Positions 16,857 to 26,133 of a stretch of 64,000 nt of DNA are shown here, one piece after another. The position numbers and the translations under genes are program-made. This DNA is from Caulobacter sp. X (GTDB taxonomy: Bacteria > Pseudomonadota > Alphaproteobacteria > Caulobacterales > Caulobacteraceae), in NCBI RefSeq assembly GCF_002742635.1, contig NZ_PEGF01000001.1, forward strand, positions 1,054,001 to 1,118,000, read 5' to 3'. Positions within the stretch are counted from its first letter, which is position 1; each line of letters begins with the position of its first letter. The notes below the pieces were generated by a model. That model did no database searches. It saw only the letters and a program-made list of their open reading frames with translations, and was not told the DNA's origin.

Positions 16857-18005
16857 CTACCACTCCACGACGACGAGACCGTCGCCGCCCTGGGACGCGC
16901 CACTGCCAACGCCAGCACAGCCACCGCCGCCGCCGCCGTAGCCTGGCTTCTGAGCATAGGCACTCGAACTCGCTGTCACAGCTCCGCCAGCGCCGCCAAA
17001 TGCCCCACCGCCAGAGGCGAGGTAGGTGGTTCCGTTCGCATTTGCATGACCACCGCCGCCTGCGCCCGTACCGCCAGACCCCGAAGCGCCGCTCTGTCCG
17101 TAGGCCGGCCCACCGCCGCCACCCGCGAAGGCATCGCCGGGAAATCGGAAGATGGCGCTACTAGAATTGGCGACACCGTTGACGAATTGCTGTGATGCGC
17201 CGAACAGCAAGTCGAAGCCGCCCGTCAAGTTCGTTGAAGGGCCCGCTATACCAGCGCCACCTGTCGCGATAGAAGACCCAGATCGGGTAATTGAAAATGA
17301 AGCGGTGCCTCCAACGGCGCCGCCCCCTGTGGCCGCTGGTCCTGTCACGCCGTTAGACCCAGAGATCGAGCCGGAATCTCCACCAGTGCCTAGCTGCGAA
17401 CCAGCGCCGCCGCCGCCCGTGGCACTGAATGCCCCGTTTGCATCGATCGAACCCGACTTTCCGCCCGCGGCATTGATGATGGTACCGCCCGAACCAGAAC
17501 CACCTGCCGAGCCTGAAAGGGCGCCAGTGGTGGCGTACGTACCGCCCGCACCACCAGTTGCGGAGAGATAACTCCCGAATGAAGAGGTTCCGCCCGCTAT
17601 TCCGGAGGCGGAAGTGCCACTAGTTGACACCGCGCCCCCCTTGCCAACGGTAACTGTTACGGTTTGCCCTTGGGTTAGCCACACAAGACCCATTGCGTAT
17701 CCGCCGCCCCCACCACCGGTGGCGCGTCCTGGGTCGGTAGTCGAGAGCGCGCCGGAACCACCGCCGGCCAATACTCTGACACGGTAGTATCCAGCCACTG
17801 GCGCGGCGAATGTGGCCGCGTCAGTGAAGACAGAGTAACGCCCGGAACCGAAAACACCGAGCCATCCGACAGGTGGAACTGAGTTGCCGGTGAGAAAAGG
17901 CGGGGCGCTACTGGATTGGCCGGTTGGGGAGGGAGCAGCGCCCGCCCCCTGCGCCGACCCGATCCGCCCCAGCACACCTCGGTTGGAACTGCTTGGAATC
18001 GGCAT
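16857..18005 (-). CDS. Glycine-rich tail adhesin (receptor-binding candidate)
   Basis: A 382-residue protein. The N-terminal 60 residues are a linker; a short beta region follows (YYRVRVLAGGGSG), then about 250 residues of repeated GGxGG, GAGG and GGGGG runs. Such runs fold as stacked polyglycine-II helices in the gp38-type adhesins of T-even phages such as S16. Position at the end of the fibre genes supports a host-recognition tip. Its third codon positions are much richer in A and T than its neighbours, suggesting a separate origin or rapid exchange. It starts two bases after the preceding gene. Confidence 0.65.
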   Translation of the reverse strand: MPIPSSSNRGVLGRIGSAQGAGAAPSPTGQSSSAPPFLTGNSVPPVGWLGVFGSGRYSVFTDAATFAAPVAGYYRVRVLAGGGSGALSTTDPGRATGGGGGGYAMGLVWLTQGQTVTVTVGKGGAVSTSGTSASGIAGGTSSFGSYLSATGGAGGTYATTGALSGSAGGSGSGGTIINAAGGKSGSIDANGAFSATGGGGAGSQLGTGGDSGSISGSNGVTGPAATGGGAVGGTASFSITRSGSSIATGGAGIAGPSTNLTGGFDLLFGASQQFVNGVANSSSAIFRFPGDAFAGGGGGPAYGQSGASGSGGTGAGGGGHANANGTTYLASGGGAFGGAGGAVTASSSAYAQKPGYGGGGGGCAGVGSGASQGGDGLVVVEW

Positions 18006-18007
18006 GT

Positions 18008-18403
18008 TTACAGCCCCGCCTTGTGATGGATGATGTTGAAAGTTTCGGCGTTGTGCGTCGCCGCGTAGAGCTCGGTCGTCGCGCCCTGCAGCGTCAGACC
18101 GGTCAGCGCGTCGACGATCGTCGTGAAAGCCGGCGCCGTGCCGCTGGGCGTGGCGCCGAGCACCGCGACCTCGGTCAGGAAGAACTTCGATGCGCCGCCG
18201 TTCAGCGACAGGAAAAAGCGGATCATGCCGGACGTGGTGTTGCCGGTCGCGGTGACCCGGAGCTGTTCGGTGACGATGCCCGAGGCCGTGCCGGTGGCGA
18301 CCTTGACCATCGTGCCCGTACCGTCGCGGTTGGTGTTGGCGGCGGTCAGCTGGACGATGTCAGGCGCAAGCGGCGTGGACGCGAAATTGGGCGCGGTGGC
18401 CAT
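18008..18403 (-). CDS. Small tail-fibre-associated structural protein
   Basis: A 131-residue, probably all-beta protein rich in Thr, Ala and Gly (GTMVKVATGTASGIVTEQLR, RFFLSLNGGASKFFLTEVAV). It has no enzyme motif. It is packed between the fibre gene (two-base gap) and the glycine-rich adhesin (two-base gap), so it is probably a virion-type structural protein such as a fibre connector. I do not recognise the family. The in-frame ORF runs far upstream; the ATG at MATAPNF is chosen because it directly follows the previous stop. Confidence 0.55.
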   Translation of the reverse strand: MATAPNFASTPLAPDIVQLTAANTNRDGTGTMVKVATGTASGIVTEQLRVTATGNTTSGMIRFFLSLNGGASKFFLTEVAVLGATPSGTAPAFTTIVDALTGLTLQGATTELYAATHNAETFNIIHHKAGL

Positions 18404-18405
18404 GT

Positions 18406-19176
18406 TCAAATCCCTTGTTGTTGCCAGGAAAAGAGGTTGCCGCCGTTGTCCGGGACCCACTCGGTGTCGAAGTCGACGGCGGATTTCTTGCGGAACAGCT
18501 GGCCGGGCAGACCGCCGGCGGGGAAGCCTGCGCCCGGAACGCCCGGGACGCCGCCGATGCTGATGTCCCAGTTGCTGATCGTGCCAGTGGTCGCCGAGGT
18601 CTGGGTGACAGCGACAGTCAGCGTCGTTCCGGCGTACGAGGTGCAGACGCCGACCATGAACCGGCTGGGATCGCCGTGCGCGACGGCGTAGATCGGCATG
18701 CCCTCGACAAAACTCTCGCCGCTGCTGACGGTCCAAGTCTTGGTCCCAACGGCGATCGCGTTGGACGTGAGAGACGTGGTCGAGAACGAGACGCCCGACG
18801 CGACGTTCTGGACCTGCGCCAGGATCGCGGCGGCGTCGTTGGCCTTGGTGGTCGCGATGCCGGCCTGGGTGGTGGCGAGGGCCACCTGCCCCGCGGCCAA
18901 AGTCACCTGCCCGGCGGCCAGCGTGACTTGGTTAGCCGCCAGCCCCACCTGATCCGCCGCCTGCGTCGCCTTGGTGGTCGCCGTGGTCGCGGAGGCGGCG
19001 GCCGACGCCTTGTCCGCGGTGACCTGGACGGCTAGGCCGTTCACCTCCGTCGCCAGCGCGTTCGCCTGCGTCACGAAGGTCGGCATCTGGCCGAGGAAGG
19101 CGTCGGCGCGGGTGTTGAAGTTGGCGGGATCGTTGGTGGAGGGCGGCGTGGGAAGCGCCGTGATTTGTGCGGGCAC
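18406..19176 (-). CDS. Tail fibre-like protein with repeated coiled segment
   Basis: A 256-residue protein. Residues 1-45 are an N-terminal attachment-like region with NTRADAFLGQMPTFVTQANA, which is common in phage tail proteins. A helical stretch follows with near-identical units (NQVTLAAG, GQVTLAAG, GQVALATT), probably a trimeric coiled coil, then a beta-rich domain and a short collagen-like turn (GVPGVPGAGFPAGGLPG) near the end. The start is a GTG five bases after the stop of the upstream tail gene. The role as fibre or fibre shaft is inferred from this layout and from position. Confidence 0.6.
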   Translation of the reverse strand: MPAQITALPTPPSTNDPANFNTRADAFLGQMPTFVTQANALATEVNGLAVQVTADKASAAASATTATTKATQAADQVGLAANQVTLAAGQVTLAAGQVALATTQAGIATTKANDAAAILAQVQNVASGVSFSTTSLTSNAIAVGTKTWTVSSGESFVEGMPIYAVAHGDPSRFMVGVCTSYAGTTLTVAVTQTSATTGTISNWDISIGGVPGVPGAGFPAGGLPGQLFRKKSAVDFDTEWVPDNGGNLFSWQQQGI

Positions 19177-19181
19177 GGGGA

Positions 19182-20330
19182 TCAGACCTCTTCGAGTTCG
19201 AGGGAAATCAGGGCGTCCTCGGGCTGGTCCATCGTGATCGTGAACCGCTTGTAGACGCCGACGATGAGCAGGGCCGAGAAGTAGCCACTGTCCTGGTCGT
19301 CCAGGCCCGACCACAGCGCCGGCGCGGCGTTGAGGTCGTCGCGCAGCTGCAGGATCCGATCGACGTCGGACTTCTTGCAGCGCAGGGTCTGGACGGTGCG
19401 CGGCACCGAGCGGCGCGGCACGAGCGTGGCGGTCCCGAAGTCGTCGCGGTCGATCTTCGAGAAGTTCAGCGCGTCGCTCTCGGCCTCGTGCAGGGTGCGA
19501 CCCAGATAGACCGACGAGCCCACCACGACGCCGCCGCAGGCGACGTTCCCGTTCGCCCGGGTCAGGGTGATGGTGATGACCGCGCCGGTGTAGGGCGGCA
19601 GGTCGAAGCGCGCGAACTCCTGTTGGTAGCGGAACGCGCCGAAGAAGTAGTCGTACCAGCCGCTGGTCGGCCGCTTCAGCAGGTCGGCCGAGGCGGTGTA
19701 GACGGTGTTTCCGGCCACGCTGACCGTGACGGTCACGGTGTCGGCGACCATGCCGACGACACCGATCGAGTCCACCCGCTGGCCTGGCGTGAGCGACACG
19801 GTCAGCGGCGAGGCCGTCGTCGTACCGGTGTTGCGCAGCAGGTCGAACATCGCCCAGCGATTGGTCGGGCCGATGTCGATCCACCAGCTGTCGTCGGTCG
19901 CCGGGTCGTGGCCCAGGTTCGTGGTGACGATCGCCGTGTGCGAGCCACTTTGAGCGCCGCTGAACGCGATGGCGGACCCGCCGCTGGACGCCGCGACCTT
20001 GAAGGTGTTCGCTGTGTCCGAGAGCACGTAGTAGGTCGTTCCGGCGGTCAGGCCCGACGGCAAGGCGCCGGTCGTCGCGAAGCTGATCGGCGTATTGGCG
20101 ACAAGGCCATGATTGGCCCAGGTCACGAGGCCGGTTCCCGTCGCCAGGGTGACCGCCGCAACCTTGCTCGAGATCGACTCGTAGACGCGGTGGCTGGTCG
20201 TGCTGATCACACGGTCCCCACCCTTGTAGGCGGCGCCGGCGCTCCAGACGGTCTCCCCCGCCGAAGGCTCGGCGCAGGTCGTGCTGGTCAGCATGGCGGG
20301 CGTGATGGGAATGGGAGGAAGCGCGCGCAT
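19182..20330 (-). CDS. Distal tail/baseplate-type structural protein
   Basis: A 382-residue protein immediately downstream of the tape measure gene, overlapping it by one base (TGATG). The N-terminus carries a small aromatic module (VWSAGAAYKGGDRV) like carbohydrate-binding modules of phage tails. A Gly/Thr-rich insert follows (LTAGTTYYVLSDTANTFKVA) of the kind seen in many phage hub proteins, then a beta-rich body with GWYDYFFGAFRYQQEFARFD. The C-terminal part (RCKKSDVDRILQLRDDLNA, ALLIVGVYKRFTI) looks like a ring-forming domain. Family membership is uncertain; the structural role is supported by position. Confidence 0.6.
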   Translation of the reverse strand: MRALPPIPITPAMLTSTTCAEPSAGETVWSAGAAYKGGDRVISTTSHRVYESISSKVAAVTLATGTGLVTWANHGLVANTPISFATTGALPSGLTAGTTYYVLSDTANTFKVAASSGGSAIAFSGAQSGSHTAIVTTNLGHDPATDDSWWIDIGPTNRWAMFDLLRNTGTTTASPLTVSLTPGQRVDSIGVVGMVADTVTVTVSVAGNTVYTASADLLKRPTSGWYDYFFGAFRYQQEFARFDLPPYTGAVITITLTRANGNVACGGVVVGSSVYLGRTLHEAESDALNFSKIDRDDFGTATLVPRRSVPRTVQTLRCKKSDVDRILQLRDDLNAAPALWSGLDDQDSGYFSALLIVGVYKRFTITMDQPEDALISLELEEV

Positions 20331-23300
20331 CAGGCGGCCGCCTGGGTCTGCATGGCGCGGCCGCCCTCGGTGACGTTGGTCAAGGTGCGCTCCATCTTGT
20401 CGTTGGTGGTGGCGATGCGGGCGCTGGTGGCGCGCAGGTCGACGAGCTCCTCGCGCAGGCGTCGCAGTTCGTTGACGACGTTCTGGTCGCCGCTCTCGCC
20501 GCGCCGACGGACGTTCACAGCCTCGCCGGGGCTCAAAGCCAGGCTGAACAGCTTGGAGTCCGGAGGGCCGGAGCCGCCGACCTCGAAGCTGCCGCCGGTG
20601 GCGTACTTCAGAGAGCCCGATTGGAAATAGGACAGCTGCCCCGCCTCGACCAAGGCGTTCGCCTTTTCAATGCCGTAGGCGGACACGATGTCCATGTAGC
20701 CGGGATTGTAGCGAGCCGCCGTCTCCTTGGCGTACCGGGTGGCCTCCGTCTCAACCCCCGTGTCGTATCGGCCCATCTCGCTGTTGACCAATCCCCAGAA
20801 AAAGGAGGCGTTGTTCAGCGCCTTCTGGGCATCGGAAAGAGATGGCGTCGTGGTTGTCGCCGTCGGCGGAGTCGATGTCGCGCCAGGAACGGGTTGCCCG
20901 CCAACGGAGACCACCCCGGCCGCCGCAGCCGCCTGATTGGCCGCACGAAGCCCCGCGATCGCGTCCCGCACCGAGATCACGCTGGTGTTGATCTGGATCA
21001 GCCCCTCGACGGAGGCGTTCAAGGCCTTGAGCTGCTCCTCCGCGATCGAAGCTTGGCGGTCGGCGGTGTCGGCGGCCTCATCGACCGCCGAGCGGACCAG
21101 GCCGACGTCGCGCAGGTAGTCCTGGCTGGTCGCGACATAGTCCCGCGACGCGGCCGTGAACGCCTCGCCCTCGGTCTGAAGACGGCTCATGGCGTCGGGA
21201 TCGCCAAGGCGCGCCATGGCCGCCGTCGCCAGGAACGCCTGCCGGGTCGAGCGATAGCGCCCGGCCAGGTCCGAGCCCGCGATGGTCGCCGACAGACTGG
21301 CGCTGAAGCCGCGCAGCGACTTGGACAGCTCGGCGAACTTGTCCTTGGTCGCCTGGATGGCGTCGCGTTCTCGGTTGTAGGCTTCGGTCAGCACATCCCG
21401 CGCGGCCGAGACCTTCTCGGCGGCGTCCTGGGCGGCCCAGGTGCGCCGCATGTACTCCTTCTGGACCTCGTCCTCGACGTCGGCCAGGGCCAGGTCGCGC
21501 CGCATGGACTTGGCCAGATCCGTATGGCCCTGGGCGTCCAGAAGATCAGCCAGGGCGCTCGAGCGGTCCCTGGCCAGCGCCTTGGCCTTGGCCTCCTTCT
21601 CGGCGGCGTCCGCGGCGGCCTTGGCCGCGTCCTCCACAGCCCATAGGGACTTGAGCAGCGGCAGCAGCGAAGCATCCAACGCGCTGACGGCGTCTTCCTC
21701 GGCCTTACGCGACTTGGCCAGCTTCTGGGCGGGCGACAGGACGAGGTCGTCGATCTGGTCCTGCAGCGACGTGGCCTTGTCCTCGACCGCCGCCTTGGCG
21801 GCCTCCGCCGCCGTCGCGACCTTGTCGAAGGCCGGCGCCAACGCCATCAGCGCGGCGTACATCTTGGCGCCGTCCTCGGTGGAGAGGTTCTGCGAGAGGA
21901 CAAGACTCTTGAAGCCCTCGCGGTCCAGATCGGCGGGCAGCTTCAGCTCGGCCAGTTTGCCGGCGACCGCGTCCTTGACCGGCTTCAGCCGCTCTTCCTC
22001 GGTCAGGAAGTGCTCGGCGAAGAAGGACGCCTGGTCCGTCAGGGCGTCGAGGCCGCCGACCAGATCGACCAGACGCTCGCGGGCCTCCAGCGAGGCGACG
22101 CCGACCGCGCCGAACGTCATGCCGACCGACTTCAGCGTCGTGTCGATCACTTCGTACTGGCGGGCCACGCGAACCAGGGTCTCGAAGGCGCCCTCGCCCA
22201 CCTCCTGGAACTGGGCGATCGCCGGGACCGCCGCCTTGGCCATGTCATCGCCCAGCTTGCCGAAGACGGCGTTCAGCGCCTCTTCGATCTGGGCGCCGGT
22301 CATGTCCTTGAACGACAGCTTGCCCAGATCGACGGTGAAGCTGGCGAGAGTCTCCTCGATCCCGGTCGCCTGCAGCGCCTTGGCGGCGTCCTTGACGCCG
22401 TCGCCCAGCGCGCCGATCAGCTTGGTGACCTGCAGCAGGAAATCCGCGTCCAGCGCGCCCGTCTGCGTCGTCACCTTGCTCTTGTTCGAGGTGGTGATCC
22501 CGAAGGCCTTCTTCTTCGTCGTCTCCAGCACCTGTTGGTAGGTCGAGCCCGACAGGCCGCCGGCGACGATGTCGGCGAGGCTGGCGGCGTCGAACGCGAT
22601 GCCCTGGTCCTGCAGAGTGCGGGTCGTCGACTTGGAGAAGCCAAGGTTCGACAGCGTGGCCGACGTCCCGCTCTTGCCGAGATTCAGCCCCTCGGTGCTC
22701 AGCATGCCGCCCGCCCCGAACGAGCGCGCCAGGGCGGCGGCCACGGCGCCGATCTGGTCATCGATCGATTTCAGCGACCGGACCATGGCGTTACCGTATT
22801 CCAAGTCCTTGTTCTCGTAGGCCTGGGCGTGGGTCAGCGCCTTCTCCAGGCTCTCGGACTTGGCCTTGGAGTCGCCGAGGACCGAACCAGAGCCTTGGGC
22901 GTCCTGACGGGTCTTCATGTCGTTGGCGCCGGGGACGGAGCCGCCGCCGGGCTTGCCTTTGATCGCCGCGCCGACCTGGACTAGGGCCGCGAGCACCGCG
23001 GCGCCGGCCAGCAGGTTGAACGGAAATGGCAGGCTGCCCAGGATTTTAGCGTAGGCGGTGGCGGCATAGGCCGCTTGTTTCGGGGCTTCAGCGGCTGCGA
23101 CACTCGCCGTGTCAGCGCCGCGTAGCGCCATCGACTTGATCGTGTTCAGTGTCTCGATCGTGTGGAACGCGATCTCCGCGACCTGCATGGCCTTGTAGCC
23201 GTCGGAGCCTTCTTTGAAGAACCCCTTCGCAGCGCTGGCCATGGCCTCATAGCCTTTGACCCTGGCTTGATCGCGCTTGGCTTGTTCCTCGGCCGTCAGG

Positions 23301-25192
23301 GTGCGTCCGGCCGCCTCCCTGTCGATCTTCGCGACCTCCAACGAATAGGCTGAGAAGCTCGTCAGCAGACCGCCTAGCGCCTTACCGCTTTTGCCGAAGG
23401 CCGCCTCGAACTGTTTGCTGAGCTCGGGCGCCAGCGCATTGACGTCCGTGAGCTTCTTGATCAGCTCATCGAGGCTCTTGGTGATCGGATCGACAAAGGA
23501 CGTCAGTCCTTCGACGTTGGCGACAGCGGGCCGTACGCCCTCCAAAGGCGCCTCTTGAGAAGCCGAGATAGGCTCCTGAGAGACTGCGGCCGTTCGTGCT
23601 TCGGATTTGCCGGGTGCCTGGGTGTTCGTCCGCCGGACCGAATCTTCCGCGTCCTTCACGGACCCGCTGATTTTGCCGGCCTCATCCTCGATCCGGTCCT
23701 TGGCGATCTCGACGGCGCGGCCGGCGATCTCCGCCGGGATGTTCATGACGCCCTCGAAGCCGCCCTTGAAGCCGTTTCCGAAGGCGGCGCTGATCGCGCT
23801 GCCCGCCGACTTTGCCGCGCCCTCGAACTGGTTCGCCAACTTCCCGACCTGAACCTGGCCTAGATCGGGGAGCTTCAGCGACAGTCCAAGCTGCTTGGCC
23901 AACCAGTTGACCGTGCCGATCAGGCCGTTGGCGATGCCGATCGCGCCATTGACCATCCTGCCCACACCATCGAGCACGAAGTTGACGCCCGAGATGATGA
24001 TATCGCCCATCGCCGCTGGCAGCACCGACCAGGCCACGCGGATGGCCTGGACCGCGCCGGCAAAGGCGCCGACCGCAAAGGCGGCCGCCTTCAAGGCCAC
24101 GTCAGTCACGGTGTGATAGACGGCCATGAAGCCGTCCCCGATCGCCTTCAAACCAGGTCCGAACGCCGCCCGCAGCCGCTCGCCCAAGGCCTCGAATGTG
24201 GCCTTTGCGACATCGCCCATGGTGACGGACTTGTCTTTAACCCGCCCCATCTGCTCTTCGGTCAGGCCCATGTCCTTGGTGAGGTCGCCGGCCTTCTCGC
24301 CAATGTCGTGCGCGGCGATGGCGAAAACGGTCGCGACGCCCGCCGCCGCGACGGCGATGCCCGCGAGGATCGCCCCCAGGGGCGCTAGAGCGACGCTTTC
24401 CGCAGCCGCCAGTTCGCCCGCCGCGACGGTCTGAGCCTCCAGAGCCGCCGTCGCCATCGCGGCCGACACGGCGTTCACATCCTGGGCGGCGGCGGCGCCC
24501 GTCGTGGCCACCTGCAGAATCCCGGTCGCCAAGCCCAGCGACTTGAAGGTCTCGACGAGGCTGACGCCATCCATCCTGGCCTTAAGCAGCGTCTTGGCGA
24601 CGTCACCGCCCTTCTCGGTCAGGACCTTCATCGGCGCCTCGCCCGACGCCAGCGCCGACACCGTATCGATCATCGTTCCGCCGAGCGTCTGAGCGGTTTC
24701 GTGGACCTTCTTCAGCTTCTCCGCGCTCTTGCTGGCGGCCGCTTCGGTCCTGCCGAGGGCTTCCGAGACCGCGCCCTGACCTTCAGAAACCGACACGCCC
24801 GCCGATTGCATCTGAACCAGCGCCTGATTGTAAGTGTTGATAGCCACGCCGCTCTGCTGGATCACGATGGCGGTGGCCTGCAGGCGATCGCCCACATCCT
24901 TCAAAACGCTGCTGAGTGGGGTCAGCGCGCCTAGCAGGGCGGAGAACCGGCTATCCAGCTCCGCCACCCCGCCAACGGCCTTGGCCGCCTGCCGTGAGAA
25001 AAGACCCGTCTCGGTCGCCAGGCTCTCGATGTCCTTGGCCGCCCTGGCCGCCTGCTTGTCGAAGGCCCCGATGGTCGCGGTCAGCTGGTCAGTCGCCTTT
25101 TTGGTCGCCAATTGCGCGACCGTCAGGCCCGCGGTGGCGATGGCAGCCTTCTTCAGCCCCGCGGCCAGCTCATCCAGATCCTTGTCAGCCAC
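20330..25192 (-). CDS. Tail tape measure protein
   Basis: A 1620-residue, mostly helical protein with long coiled coils and a few hydrophobic segments (for example APLGAILAGIAVAAAGVATV and FNLLAGAAVLAALVQVG), the usual make-up of tape measure proteins. It is preceded by the two overlapping chaperone frames, as in nearly all long-tailed phages. By the rule of about 0.15 nm per residue it would set a tail of roughly 240 nm. The frame is open 85 codons further, but the GTG at VADKDLDEL has GGGAG upstream. No embedded lysozyme or peptidase domain was noticed. Confidence 0.88.
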   Translation of the reverse strand: MADKDLDELAAGLKKAAIATAGLTVAQLATKKATDQLTATIGAFDKQAARAAKDIESLATETGLFSRQAAKAVGGVAELDSRFSALLGALTPLSSVLKDVGDRLQATAIVIQQSGVAINTYNQALVQMQSAGVSVSEGQGAVSEALGRTEAAASKSAEKLKKVHETAQTLGGTMIDTVSALASGEAPMKVLTEKGGDVAKTLLKARMDGVSLVETFKSLGLATGILQVATTGAAAAQDVNAVSAAMATAALEAQTVAAGELAAAESVALAPLGAILAGIAVAAAGVATVFAIAAHDIGEKAGDLTKDMGLTEEQMGRVKDKSVTMGDVAKATFEALGERLRAAFGPGLKAIGDGFMAVYHTVTDVALKAAAFAVGAFAGAVQAIRVAWSVLPAAMGDIIISGVNFVLDGVGRMVNGAIGIANGLIGTVNWLAKQLGLSLKLPDLGQVQVGKLANQFEGAAKSAGSAISAAFGNGFKGGFEGVMNIPAEIAGRAVEIAKDRIEDEAGKISGSVKDAEDSVRRTNTQAPGKSEARTAAVSQEPISASQEAPLEGVRPAVANVEGLTSFVDPITKSLDELIKKLTDVNALAPELSKQFEAAFGKSGKALGGLLTSFSAYSLEVAKIDREAAGRTLTAEEQAKRDQARVKGYEAMASAAKGFFKEGSDGYKAMQVAEIAFHTIETLNTIKSMALRGADTASVAAAEAPKQAAYAATAYAKILGSLPFPFNLLAGAAVLAALVQVGAAIKGKPGGGSVPGANDMKTRQDAQGSGSVLGDSKAKSESLEKALTHAQAYENKDLEYGNAMVRSLKSIDDQIGAVAAALARSFGAGGMLSTEGLNLGKSGTSATLSNLGFSKSTTRTLQDQGIAFDAASLADIVAGGLSGSTYQQVLETTKKKAFGITTSNKSKVTTQTGALDADFLLQVTKLIGALGDGVKDAAKALQATGIEETLASFTVDLGKLSFKDMTGAQIEEALNAVFGKLGDDMAKAAVPAIAQFQEVGEGAFETLVRVARQYEVIDTTLKSVGMTFGAVGVASLEARERLVDLVGGLDALTDQASFFAEHFLTEEERLKPVKDAVAGKLAELKLPADLDREGFKSLVLSQNLSTEDGAKMYAALMALAPAFDKVATAAEAAKAAVEDKATSLQDQIDDLVLSPAQKLAKSRKAEEDAVSALDASLLPLLKSLWAVEDAAKAAADAAEKEAKAKALARDRSSALADLLDAQGHTDLAKSMRRDLALADVEDEVQKEYMRRTWAAQDAAEKVSAARDVLTEAYNRERDAIQATKDKFAELSKSLRGFSASLSATIAGSDLAGRYRSTRQAFLATAAMARLGDPDAMSRLQTEGEAFTAASRDYVATSQDYLRDVGLVRSAVDEAADTADRQASIAEEQLKALNASVEGLIQINTSVISVRDAIAGLRAANQAAAAAGVVSVGGQPVPGATSTPPTATTTTPSLSDAQKALNNASFFWGLVNSEMGRYDTGVETEATRYAKETAARYNPGYMDIVSAYGIEKANALVEAGQLSYFQSGSLKYATGGSFEVGGSGPPDSKLFSLALSPGEAVNVRRRGESGDQNVVNELRRLREELVDLRATSARIATTNDKMERTLTNVTEGGRAMQTQAAA

Positions 25193-25254
25193 AACGGCTC
25201 TCCCAAAAGGTTCGGGCCGCGCTCCGCCTGCGCGGAGCAACGGCCCGGTGGTGG

Positions 25255-25632
25255 TCAGCCGCCCTTGGCGGGGGCCGTCATCGTCAGAAGGTGTTCGGCG
25301 TCGAGGGCGACCAGGGCCCGGCGCTCCCACGGCTCCAGCCGCACGCCCTCGTCGCGCTCCCAGGCCTGGATCTCCAGGCGCGAGAGACGCGAGGGGCCAA
25401 AGCCGCCGCTCTGGCGGGTCTGGCAGAGGTCGGCGTACCAGGCCCATAGGTGGGCGACGTACGGCGACAGCGGCGGCGGGTTGGCGAGCCGCCAGGTCGC
25501 CTCGGGATCGCCCTGACGGGCCAGGCTCTCGAGGTGGACCCGCAGCGGCTCGCCGTCGTCCTGCCGCCCGGCGAGCTCGAACTGCTCGCGGGCGTGGGCG
25601 ATCAGGCCGCGGACTTGCCCGGCATAAAATTT
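25255..25632 (-). CDS. Tail assembly chaperone, -1 frameshift extension (GT-like)
   Basis: This frame adds about 125 residues to the upstream chaperone when ribosomes slip at AAATTTT (25626-25632). The joined protein would read NLGNF then YAGQVRGLIAHAREQ and continue through WRLANPPPLSPYVAHLWAWY to a stop at 25255. Lambda G/GT and most siphophage chaperone pairs use the same device just before the tape measure gene. No convincing independent start codon or ribosome binding site exists in this frame, which supports frameshift expression. The full fused product would span 26045 to 25255. Confidence 0.75.
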   Translation of the reverse strand, partial: KFYAGQVRGLIAHAREQFELAGRQDDGEPLRVHLESLARQGDPEATWRLANPPPLSPYVAHLWAWYADLCQTRQSGGFGPSRLSRLEIQAWERDEGVRLEPWERRALVALDAEHLLTMTAPAKGG

Positions 25633-26045
25633 CCGAGGTTGTTCGACGCCGTGGTGACCTGCTCGGCGATCTCGGAATTGCGGCTGACCAGGCGGTAGGC
25701 GTTCTCGGCCGACCACTCCTGCTTGATGCCGCGCCAGCCGACCAAGCGGACGGCGGTCAGGCGGTGGCCGAAGGCGATGTCATCCTCAATCGGCGTGAAG
25801 TCGGCCTTGTCGGGGTTGGCCCGGCCCTGCATGGCCGCGGCCACGGCCTGCTTCTTGCGGCGGTCGTTGACGAGGCGGTTGACCTCGGCCTGGACCTTCT
25901 CGGATTGGCCGCCCAGCACCAGCAGGAAGACGCCGGAGCCCGAGCCGTCGGCGCGGACGTATTCGATCTCGAAGGGGGTGTCTCCGGCCGAGACGGCGTC
26001 GAGGTCGTTCAGGTCGAAGAGGGTTTCGGTCGAGGTCTTGATCAT
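25602..26045 (-). CDS. Tail assembly chaperone (G-like)
   Basis: A 147-residue protein ending NNLGNFMPGKSAA. It has an acidic N-terminal half with EYVRADGSGSGVFLLVLGG and a lysine-rich helix. It lies between the tail tube gene and the tape measure gene, and its last 30 bases hold the slippery heptamer that feeds into the longer GT-like product. These chaperones keep the tape measure soluble and recruit tube subunits. The start ATG follows AAGGACAG. Sequence identity to named families is weak, so the call relies on order plus the frameshift. Confidence 0.75.
   Translation of the reverse strand: MIKTSTETLFDLNDLDAVSAGDTPFEIEYVRADGSGSGVFLLVLGGQSEKVQAEVNRLVNDRRKKQAVAAAMQGRANPDKADFTPIEDDIAFGHRLTAVRLVGWRGIKQEWSAENAYRLVSRNSEIAEQVTTASNNLGNFMPGKSAA
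25626..25632 (-). promoter_or_regulatory. Programmed -1 ribosomal slippery site AAATTTT
   Basis: Read on the minus strand in the zero frame as GGA AAT TTT ATG, this is the X-XXY-YYZ heptamer A-AAT-TTT. Slipping back one base gives AAA TTT TAT GCC, which joins the chaperone to the second frame exactly where its homology-like sequence begins. Confidence 0.8.
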
Positions 26046-26133
26046 GGATCTGTCCTTGAAAAGGACGGCCGGGCGCGACCCGGCCGCTAAGTTGAGGGGG
26101 ACTTCGGGAGAGAGGGAAAGAAGGACCGCGCCG

